A stretch of 64,000 nt of DNA from Hydractinia symbiolongicarpus. Taxonomy: Eukaryota; Cnidaria; Hydrozoa; Anthoathecata; Hydractiniidae. Positions 1 through 9,480 of this stretch are shown piece after piece. Numbering within the stretch: position 1 is the stretch's first letter; each line of letters starts with the position of its first letter. Both the position numbers and the translations under genes were made by a program. The stretch covers positions 24,825,851 to 24,889,850 of the forward strand of contig NC_079877.1 in the NCBI RefSeq assembly GCF_029227915.1. The letters run 5' to 3'. Below the pieces are notes generated by a model, which saw nothing but the letters and a program-made list of their open reading frames with translations, did not search any database and was not told the DNA's origin.

Positions 1-16
1 CGTTATTTAATTTTAG

Positions 17-1110
17 CTTATCTCTCTATTTGTATACTATGCAAGCCCGATGAATACTTCATCGACGACGTTCGTAATTCTTTATTGTCGGTAGTAAACC
101 AAATCAAAGAGAATACTGTAAAAATCCCATCGTACGTCATAAACATCGGCATCTTAGCAGAAGAAGAAAATACAGTAAGACGAGTATTAGAGAAATTTCA
201 AAGTTTTTCAGAATTCAGAGAATTACCACTAAAATTCATATCTATTTCAAAGAGTTTAGTTAAAGAACGTTTAAAACACGCTGACGTGACACCAAGTTAC
301 CGATTAAACCATAATTCTTACATCAAGCGCAGAACTATTTTACATATGGTTCTAGCTAAATTACTTTGGTATAGTTCACAACAAAGTCAATTCACTTTAC
401 TGACAGACTCCTCACTAACGTTGAAAGAAAATTCTCTAGAAAACCTCACAAGAAATTTCGACGAGATGAAAAGCGACCCGTTATATTTCTTTATAAACCT
501 ATCTCCAATTCCACACACAGGGAAGTTATACCAAAGTAGGCATTTGTTTCTGTATGCACAGTTTTTATTTCACGTAAGTCCATACGCATCTATGGAAACT
601 TGCGTTCGATATTACGAGCATTTTAAGCCGTCTTTGAAACAAACAAAACAAAAGGAATTTTTATTCCATGTTGACAAAAACTCGATGTCCCAGTTGCGCA
701 ATCCAAATAATCCGCCAGCAATGATATCATCAAATTTTAAAGCATATCGAGAATATTTTCCGTCTAACCCTTATGAAAGAGGAGAGTTGTTCTGGACGTC
801 AACTCCGAAAAACAATACCAGTTTAACAGTTAAATTTAATCATCCAATCAAAATCAAATCAATTGTTATAGAAACTGGTAAGGATATATATTTCACGGAT
901 GATTTCACAAATGCTGTATTAGAAGAAGCGCTCGTGTTGAACCAAAATAACGAATGTAAGGACTTCCGAATAATTTCGGATTTTCGTGCTGGACGGATCA
1001 ATATCGGGCTGCCATCTTATAGATCAACAACTGCCTGTTTGAGAATTCGGTTAATCGCAGAAGAAAAACACTGGATTGCAATCCATTTATTCCGGGTCAC
1101 GTCGTATTAA
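17..1110 (+). CDS. MGAT4-like (GT54 family) protein, 3' terminal exon, partial
   Basis: This is the last exon, about 364 residues, of a protein resembling alpha-1,3-mannosyl-glycoprotein 4-beta-N-acetylglucosaminyltransferase (MGAT4/GnT-IV), which branches N-glycans in the Golgi. Landmarks follow the family order: a beta strand plus KPDEYF (like the family IPTVKR..YL region), RRTILHMVLAKLLWY (like the family's RWRTKQN..), TGKLYQSRHL, FKPSL, NPPA and ELFW, then a C-terminal lectin-like domain. Frame 1 is open to the window edge. A splice acceptor (ttttag) ends at base 16, and the family alignment supports an exon start there; the first in-frame codon often taken as a start (TTG at 85) is internal. 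The stop is TAA at 1108-1110. Oddity: the acidic EDD metal-binding motif of active MGAT4 is replaced by TDSS, so catalysis is doubtful and a lectin or regulatory role is possible. The 5' exons, with any membrane anchor, lie outside the window. Confidence 0.8.
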
Positions 1111-1531
1111 TGTTTTCAGTATAATTTTTTAGAAAATTATGCTAACGGTGACAGCGACAAAAGATTTAATGTAGTAGCTAGGCTTTTTTAATGAAAAATT
1201 TATTCTTAGCAAGAGGCAGTATGATGAGTTCGTATGTTAGTTGAGTTTAAAGTTTCAAGAAAACTGTAAAAGTGCTAATAATACCAGGCGTCTGTGCGTT
1301 TGAAATGGCCGCACTCTATTTTTTTTTTGAAATACCAGAGAATATAGGCGACAGAACGAGTTGGTGTGGTGGAGCTCTTTAAAATTAAAACCTCGAAACC
1401 TACCTACTTTTGAGTTTATCTCAAAGAGCTCTGGGGTCGAGAATGCCCGGGGGCTACACTAGCTTCCTTCCTGTATATCTCTCTTTTCTTTATGAACATT
1501 AACAGATATTATACATTCATTTTTCTTTAAT

Positions 1532-1610
1532 CAACCTCGTTCCCAGGGCATTTTACCTTGCCACTGCGCAGTAACGGCTCAGTGGGCACAAGACCCTGGG
1601 GACGAGGTTG
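1532..1610. mobile_element. Short inverted-repeat element, CAACCTCGT family
   Basis: A 79-bp element begins CAACCTCGTTCCCAGGG and ends with the inverse CCCTGGGGACGAGGTTG, so nearly the whole unit can fold into a hairpin. It is the clearest copy of a family seen at least three more times in this window (4979, 12369, 63532), with degraded halves near 1373-1447, 14296, 16093, 19357 and 63780. It has no coding capacity. It could be a MITE or a foldback element. Confidence 0.7.
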
Positions 1611-1658
1611 TTTTTTAACAACTTTTTGGTGATTTTTGTAAATGCTTGTAAACACTTA

Positions 1659-2415
1659 CCGTATTTTTTATAAATTTTTAAAGATTTCTACGAAGCGTTT
1701 ATTAGAGAGGGGCGTTAATAAAGGAAAGGTCTTTCATTTACAAAAAATATTTATTTGATATTTGAGAAATACACCTTTCCCAAGACTTATTCTTTTGATG
1801 TGCCGCAACTTTTTCTGTTGACAACAGATTTGAATTCCTTATCAAAAATGTCATAAACAAAGAAAATTTCGAAACAATGCAGCAAGTAAACAACCTGCTA
1901 TTCTAATTTAAAGATTTGTGGCATGTCCAACCTCTTTTTAAAAACGAGGCGGGACATGGTAACTTGAGCATTAAGAAGACTTTAACTGTGATATATATCT
2001 CCTCAAAATAGCACTTTCTGTTGGCGTATCAAGTTAAACTTTTACACATAAATTAAACAAACTATGCTGAATTCAAATATGGTATTCATATTTTACGAGT
2101 TTAAAAAAAGTATGACTCATGGTCTCGGGAAAGGTGTATTCTTTATATATCCCCAATAATTTTTACAAACATTCTCCTTCATTAAAGTCAATTAAATTTA
2201 TTTTAATATATTAGTATCTCCAACGTCGGAAAAACGAGTTGGCTGAAAAAAAAGAAATGAGAATTATTAGCAACAAAGCTTTATTCTTAATAAAACTTTT
2301 ATTTTAATACACGTCCCTTATTTTTGTATCACAATAGGGTGGTGAGGGGAAGGGGGTGGCGTTTGATAGAGAGGGGCGTATAAAAGAAAGGGGGTGTTTA
2401 TTGGAGAAAATACGG
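1659..2415. mobile_element. Non-autonomous TA-flanked element, pogo/Tc1-mariner-like ends
   Basis: The left end reads TA-CCGTATTTT and the right end AAAATACGG-TA, giving inverted ends with a TA duplication. Just inside are GCGTTTATTAGAGAGGGGCG-type motifs, the same as in the larger pogo-like element at 32928-35084, so this is probably a shorter relative. A second unrelated element (1772-2136) is inserted in it. No transposase is visible. Confidence 0.6.
1772..2136. mobile_element. MITE with CACCTTTCCC ends, nested
   Basis: The ends are inverted repeats CACCTTTCCCAAGAC and GTCTCGGGAAAGGTG, flanked on both sides by TA. The length is 365 bp with no coding capacity. A related copy with the same ends is at 6278-6667. 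TA flanks point to the Tc1/mariner group. It lies wholly inside 1659-2415 and so inserted later. Confidence 0.65.
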
Positions 2416-4804
2416 TATGAATATTCTGCTACCTATGTGTTTATGTAAAATAAAACCTGCCACTTCTATTCATGTCATCTATTGGCTAAAACAATTATCT
2501 TTCTGTAAATGGTTATGCTTAATGCTGTTATGTTTATGCTGAAGGGTTATTCGTCTGAGCGACACAATCTCCAATGGAAAAAAGTGGTTTTAGTGGTGAA
2601 AAAATAATTTTAAAAATCGTTCGGGAAATGAGTTTACTCCCTGAGTACTTTCTTTTTTTCTCAAAATGGCGGCGATTCACGTAAAGTCACTGGCCAAAAT
2701 CGTAAAATACGTTATTATACACTTAGGCGCTTTTAAGTAAATTTGTTTACTAGGTTTGAAAAAGTCAAAACATGTCAAACAGGAAACCTCTGCTGTCGCT
2801 GCCTTCATGTTTCCAATATATCCTGGAAAAGCAAAAACAATTTGAAGCTTTTCGATTTTTTATTCATTTCACCCTACTTGGTTAAATGCGCAAAAAAGTA
2901 CCCTGTGTATTCCAAACATATTATGACCATAACTTTTAACAGGCTTGTCCGAATAGAAAACTTGGCGCACTTACAGTACGTCAAAAAAGGAACAAAAAGA
3001 AAGCAATAATGTGCTTATGTCAGCACTTTTTCTGTGTCGTCATCGGAAGCTTGAAATTTGTGTAATGTACCACTACCTGCTTAAAATTCAACTACTAACG
3101 TTTTAGAGCGAACTCCTACATTCTGTTTAAATTTTCTGATACAAAAATTAAACTTAGTTAACATATTTTACGGTTTTTATATAGTTCGCATGATAAAGGT
3201 CAAAAAAGGCCCAAAATTGCCTGAAAATTAAACGATTTCCCAGTAAAATCCAAAAGAATCGAGTAATCGGATTAATCACGTGATCAAATTTCTCAAAAAG
3301 TTTTCTCTTGACAAAATCAAGTTGTTTTGTCAGTTTCAAATACACCCTAACGAAATTTATTATAATTTCTAGATTATAAGGATTTCATAGAAATGTTTTG
3401 GAGTGGTTTAGAGTAATAGCCAATATGTAAACCTCAATGAGCCATGGGACGTAATAGATAACTATAGATAAATGCAACAACTTAGTAAGTCTCATAACTA
3501 TGCAGCATAGCAAGAAAGAAGGGTTAATATAAACTCATGTTTATCTGCAAGAAATTAAGTTATGAAGAGAGCTTTTTTATTGGCAACCATAAGATATTTC
3601 AAAGTAAGAAAAAATGTTATAGTTTCATGAATGTAGAAAGCCTGATCAGATTTGCTTCAACCTTTCGCACGTGCGCGTAAAAGTGATATATTGTGTCTTT
3701 GTTCTTTTTGCTAGACAACTGAGAGTGTGAATTAAAAAGTAACAGGAGAAATAAAACTAAACATTAAAAACCAATACATTTTTTACAGTAATATTTTTTT
3801 TTACAAGCAAACATATAAGCGAACGTGCTAACTACTTGCCTAGCAACCCAACCAGATACAAACGAGATAGCTTACTGTCACACCAAGCATTATATAGATC
3901 ATTATACAGAAAAAATCTGTTTTTGATGATAGCATATCTGGCATTGCAATTTGAAACCATTTCTTTATAAAATTTAAAATGGTTCAAGAAAATGCCAGGT
4001 GGTAGATTTTTCTTATATTTTGAAATTGCAGTTGTGTATGTCGGAAATCAGGTCATGAAAAAATTGTGTAAGTAAAGTCTCCACCTTTATTCTTTCATTG
4101 TCTGTTCTCTTCACCAATTATGGCATTTGCGTTGAGCGTTGAGAGACATTATCAACCTTCTATTAAGGCCTTATATAGACGAATTGTCGATTAAATTTAA
4201 ATTTTTGGACATCACGGAAGGTCCAATCAAGGTGAATCATCACCAGTAGAGAATAAGAATACGGATATGCCAGGATAAAGCTTATTCAACATGTTAAGTA
4301 TTAAAACAGAAGATTTTTTAACAGATCAATGTATCTCCAATTATTATCTCTAAAATTATTCGCATACATAATCATTTACGTCCATTGTGGGCTCAAAGCC
4401 ATTGAAAAATTGACCAACAGAGGTAGTTTAAAATAAATCTCTTTTTCTTTTCAACTTCAGATGTCTCGCACACAATACGACAGATTCCACCCTTATTGAT
4501 ACATCTATCATTTGAGGAGTTGTTTCCCTTACAAAGCAAGGCGAAAAAAGGTTTGTATACTTTTTCGCGAAAGCATCGCAACATTAACAAACTGATAAGT
4601 CAACATTGGGAATGTTTTATTGGTGTCACGTAAATCCGAACAAAATGAATTAGTTTGACTTAGAAATAAAAGCCAGGCGAAGTAACAAAAAGTATTGACT
4701 TTAAGACATTTTCAGCGTTTTATTATGCCTGTGTTGCAAGGTATATTCATTTATGAAATGGAATCTAATTCAATGATTCTTTAGATGTAGCAATTTTAGC
4801 AACA

Positions 4805-4960
4805 GGCGCAACAGAGATGGTGTAATGCTAGCGCATTCTATTTGTAAGCATAAGGTTTCGGGATTGAGTCCCACTGTGGCGCCTTTTAAATGCTGTATTG
4901 CCAGCTCATTTGAGGTGTGGCCGGCAAGCAAATATAATTAGGTTATACATATCTCTGGAG
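4805..4960 (+). mobile_element. tRNA-derived SINE candidate
   Basis: Bases 4805-4883 look like a degraded tRNA head: GGCGC at the 5' end pairs with GGCGCC at the 3' end, a box A-like TGGTGTAATGC sits at 4818-4828, and a box B-like GGATTGAGTCC at 4861-4871. The anticodon stem does not pair (loop reads TTTGTAA), so this is not a working tRNA. The following 75 bases are unrelated and could be a SINE body. No second copy is seen in the window, so the assignment is tentative. Confidence 0.4.
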
Positions 4961-4978
4961 ATAATGTAGCTTAGTAGC

Positions 4979-5061
4979 CAACCTCTTCACCAGGGTCTTG
5001 TGGTCCCTGAACATATGACGGAGTGGTCAAACAAGGTCAAAATGCCCTGGGAACAAGGTTG
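4979..5061. mobile_element. Short inverted-repeat element, CAACCTCGT family
   Basis: This 83-bp copy starts CAACCTCTTCACCAGGG and ends CCCTGGGAACAAGGTTG. It is the same hairpin family as 1532-1610 and lies just upstream of the broken MGAT4-like exon. Confidence 0.65.
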
Positions 5062-5200
5062 TTTGTAGCGACCTGCGCAAGGAAAAGACAACCACCAAGA
5101 TGGAACTTTCCGTCATTACGTACATTAAGTATTGTGTAATTTTCTTTCTTTATGTCTTTGTATGTCATTTTAAAAAAACTCTATTTTTAAGTTTATTTAG

Positions 5201-6106
5201 CTATTGGCATTCTGTGCTTACCCGATGAATACTATATTCGCAACGTAGAATAATCTCTCATGACGCTCATCAGCCAAGTTGAACAACACACTGAAATAAT
5301 ACTATCCTACGCTGTATATATCGGCGTGGTGTCAAAAAAGGAAACGGATGTTAATCATGTGAGAGAACAGATGTCCGATAAAATAAGAAATTCGAATGTC
5401 AAGTTCTTCTCCCTACAAGGTGCTGTGAAGAGTAGTCTGGAATTGTCTGATATTCAAAGACGGTATTTTAAGGAACACAAACCATATCTAAGGAAAAGAA
5501 CGACTTTCAACATGGCCGCTTCATCTTTACTTTGGTATTGTTCGCATAACAGTAAATATACATTAATAACCGATTTATCGTTACAAGCAAAAGATAAATT
5601 CTCTACATTCCTCAATCCAATCTTACAACAAATTCATAAAGAGCCTCGATTTATATTAGTAAAGACATAGGCCGTTTTGCAAAGTCGCTATTTTACCTGA
5701 GCCCATATATGACCCTTAAAGGTTTTATTTTCGATTACCCCCGTCAATACACATGAAAATCCACCAGCAAAAGTTTCTACTAACGTGAACATTGTGAGAA
5801 ATTATAGCCTTGTACAGTTATATAATAACGCTGGATCAATCTATTAAAGTTAAGCAAGTGTTAATTGAGACAGAACTCGACATTTATATGACGGATGTTA
5901 TAACAAGCGCTGTGTTAGAAGAACCCTTTACCTATAAAAAGGGTAACTGTGTAAAATTTGAATTGTTGTCAGATTTTCACGCCGGAAATTTCGATTTGAG
6001 TTTACACCGTAAGCGTTATAGTACCACTTGTTTAAAGATTCGATTGCTACAATATACAAAGACTTGGAACGCAATCCATTTGATCACTAACTCACTAAAA
6101 AGTTAA
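5201..6106 (+). pseudogene. MGAT4-like pseudogene, broken second copy of the 17-1110 exon
   Basis: The copy is colinear with the exon at 17-1110, including the splice acceptor (tttatttag ends at 5200) and the start of the exon (LPDEYYIRNV beside KPDEYFIDDV). It is broken by TAA at 5251 and TAG at 5668. The middle is shortened: the FKPSL segment is gone, while an ENPPAKVSTN stretch survives near 5755. A frameshift near 5810 then leads into a well preserved C-terminal lectin-like domain ending at 6106. The putative active-site stretch reads TDLS, so the EDD motif is missing here as well. I infer a tandem duplicate that has died. The lectin-like segment alone stays open and could in principle be an exon of something else. 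Confidence 0.75.
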
Positions 6107-7639
6107 AAAAAGGGAGAAAAAATAATTAACATGGGAGACAATTGTCCAAAAAAACCCAAAACAGACCGTTCTCGATGTGGAAATATTTTGTAATGAAATG
6201 CAACTTTCTAAAGTATTTTTATAAATTTATGTGTAATTAGTTTATTCAGTGAGATACGCAACAATTTCGTAGTAATACACCTTTCCCGAATTTCATAAAT
6301 TATAATAATTATGACGTCATCCAAAATTTTATAATGGTTCTGTGCTCTTCAAATAAGGATATTGAGATAGAATATTAAATTATCATGGCAGAATTGAAGT
6401 TTTTAGAGCAATATAATATTCTGGTTAGATTTTATTTAGATTTGAAGAAAATAATTATTTGAAAACGAGGCTATTCTTAGTAAGCTCCGCTATATGAAGG
6501 GTTTGACCGTAACTTTCAACTCGCAATTGTGGCACTTAACGAACAGACAAATTTACGAAATTAGGTAATTTGTTCTACCTTTTGCTAAGGAACATAGGGA
6601 TAAGAATCATTTTTAGTATCGACTTTTTTAATTGAGTTTGGCATAATTAGGAAATTCGGGTAAGGTCTATTCGAACTGCTTTAGGACCAAAACAATTGCT
6701 CGAATTAGAGAGAGAGCTTGAGTTATAAAGAAAGTTGTCGTTTTCTTTATTGTTCCCAGTTAGTATTCACATGTCTATACATTTAGTTTTTATTTATGGC
6801 CAAGAGGTACAGTAATCGTCTAAATTCAGCTATCAAAGAAGTTTGTCTTTCATTGCCGGTTTTAAAACGTTTTAAAAAAATATTTAGCAGTAAACAAACA
6901 TAAAGAGAAGGAAAGCATTTGTATGCATACAAGAAGAAGGCTTAATCTTCTTTAAATTCCCTCAGTGTCATTCAGTTGGTCGCATGGCTTTATAACAACC
7001 TTATCTTGTCGCTGCATGTATTCATAGTATATTACTGATTGTATTTAAAACTGGCCATGATGCGTTATATAAATAATAACTAGACGGCTGAGGCTTTATG
7101 CCAGTCTATGTCTTTTAACCATGCTCGATCTTTATTTTTTCTTGTTTTTGAACCTCTTCACGTCATTATTGATGTTCGGCCCCAGACCATCGGTATAAAA
7201 CACGTTCCGTAAGAACGATAATTCTTTGACCCAAACGGAAAGTTGACGAGGCCCACTTGACGTTTTACCTTGCGATGATGCTGGACATTTTTTTGCGTGG
7301 ACTTAACACGTAGGGACCTTGTTTAAAACAGAAGAAATGAACAAGATGAGATTTTCTGGTAATGACACAAATCTTAATTTGAAAACAACGTGGGGAAATT
7401 CAATAAAAAATCAGTTTTCAAATTAGTCTAGTGAGTTCTTCCTCACTACTAGCCTCATTTCCATTACCTGACACAAAATATCGTGTGAAAAAACAAACCC
7501 GTAACACTGGAGTCTTTAAAATACTTTTTTTGTGTTATTTCATTGTGAAGACAACGTGGAGAAAATCGAAGATGGTTAGGGTATCGTGCGTATTTTTTTT
7601 TTTGATTTCTCTAGCGATCTTTTGCCAAGATGGATTTCC
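6107..7639. other. Gene-free stretch
   Basis: Apart from the MITE at 6278-6667 I see no gene here. Reading frames are short and low in complexity. Confidence 0.55.
6278..6667. mobile_element. MITE with CACCTTTCCC ends, second copy
   Basis: The left end is TA-CACCTTTCCCGAATTTC and the right end GAAATTCGGGTAAGGTC-TA. The ends match the element at 1772-2136. The length is 390 bp and there is no coding capacity. Confidence 0.55.
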
Positions 7640-9480
7640 ATATTGATGTTTGATATTATTGAAGATATTATTTCGGTTTGTCTGTTCAGTATTCATATTA
7701 CTGTCGAAAGTTTATCATTTCTTGAACATGATAGTTTAGTAGGCGACGTTTCGGGAGATCCTTCATCCATCATCTGGAGAAGGATTGTAAGTCTTTCCAA
7801 CAGACAACTTACGACAGAAGAAACAAACCTTCTATCAAAAGGAATGAATTTCTGTACGACACCAGCTTCAATCTAAAAGAAAGAAATAGTTGCGAAAGTG
7901 GAAGAGCCAAATAAAGATCTACCAAAAGAAGAGGCACACACAGTGAGAGCTAAAGTAAGCCTCACGCTACAAAAAAGCAAAACACCAAAGGACAATTTAC
8001 AAAAATCTGAAACACTATCATTGAAGAATCTAAAGAAGGACAAAGATATCATAATCCTACCGGCAGACAAGGGAAGAACAACGGTTATCATGAATACACC
8101 TGACTACATCAACAAGTGCAACGAACACATCAAAAACGGGTCTAACAAACTTTTCAAGAAAGATCCTACAGAAGTCGTCAAATGAGAAGCGAGGAAAATC
8201 TTAATGGAGTTGAAGAGAATACATCAACGATAAGCAGAATTACCGACTGAAACCTTGTGACGGACCACTACCGCGATTATACGGACTACCAAAAATTCAT
8301 AAACAGGGAAATCCAATTCCACCAATAGTCTCTTGCACTGGAACACCGTTATACAACCTATCAAAATTTGTTGCTTCTATCCTCAGCAAATTTACAGCAA
8401 GTGACCACAGCAAAAACTCAAAAGAATTTTTGGAATACATCAAAGAGATAAAGATAGCAGACGACGAATGCATGGTATCATTTGATGTCACATTACTGTA
8501 CACAAATGTCCCCATAAAAGACACTTTAAACATCATTAAAGACCTTATCGAAAGCGATGCTGCGTTCGGTGAAAAGACGAAGATTCCAGTACCGGATTTT
8601 CTGTGTTTGGTCGAACTTGTTTTAACCAAAACATGGTATCTGTTTAATAAGAACTTCTACACTCAAACAAATGGAGTTGCCATGGGAGGCCCTGCATCAT
8701 CAGTAGTCGCAGAAATATACTTGCAAGACCACGAGACAACAGCATTAGTCACATCAGACAGACGTCCAAAAGTTTGGAAAAGATTTATTGACGACGTATA
8801 CGCCATAATCAAAAGATCTAATCTAGAAGAGTTCTATGAACACATCAACGGCCTACATCGACATATCAATTTCACTTTTGAGCTTGAACACGATGGAAGT
8901 ATCGCTTTCCTGGACAGTTTGGTCAAACGCAAGAATGGTTCCATTTCAGTTTCAGTGTATCGTAAACCATCAGAACTCTTGCAAAAAAAGTGTCATATTT
9001 TCATTACTGAATCGTGCCAACAGCGTAGTCAGTGACGAGAGGAAAGAAAAAATTCGACGCGTGAGAAATGCATTAATCGCAAATGGATACAGTCATAAAG
9101 TCGTCACGCAAGTAGAAAATAAAATGAAGATAACATGCAACGGAGACAGCAAGCAAACATCAGAGGAATTTATCGCATCAGCATTCCTACCCTTCTTACC
9201 AGGTACAAGCGAGATCCTTCGATCGAGTTTTAAGGCAACACAAGATCAAATGCATTCTTAACTCTAAAGACACCCTAAGAAGCACTTTGTCTAAACCAAA
9301 AAACAAAATAAACCAGGAAGAACAAAGCAGTGTTATTTACGAAAACCCGTGTAAAGATTGTGATGCAGTGTGCAAAACAAAAAGAAAGTTTAAGCAACGA
9401 GTACAAGAACATATGTGCGTAGTGAGAAACGGAGATGCGAAGAAAAACGAAATTGCGGACCACAGCTGGTCAAAACGCGT
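7640..9480 (+). mobile_element. Penelope-like retroelement, degenerate (RT plus GIY-YIG)
   Basis: Fragments in the correct order cover most of a Penelope-like element. There is an N-terminal segment with LSNRQLTTEE and LLSKGMNF (to 7876), then ILPADKG (about 8058), the finger motif LYGLPKIHK (about 8277), RT motif A VSFDVTLLYTNVP (about 8475), motif B NGVAMGGP (about 8670), motif C RFIDDVYA (about 8783) and FLDSLVKRK. An NGYS segment follows, and a GIY-YIG-like tail with PCKDCDAVC at about 9345. Stops at 7876 and 8185, and frame changes near 8985 and 9260, show it is dead. The GIY-YIG tail lacks the VGET residues that a sibling copy at 55815-56625 keeps. RT copies the RNA and GIY-YIG nicks the target in active relatives. 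Confidence 0.9.

Larger units (their letters stand above)
1111..5200. other. Gene-free stretch between the MGAT4-like exon and its pseudogene copy
   Basis: No coding exon is recognisable. The stretch holds short inverted-repeat elements, two nested TA-flanked elements and a SINE-like head, listed separately. From about 2,420 to 4,800 it is AT-rich with only short random reading frames and nothing I can name. Confidence 0.6.

Noticed and set aside
2743-3009. 88-residue frame with paired Cys residues
   Set aside because: No ATG at the start (TTG), no splice context, and no resemblance to a known zinc-binding family.
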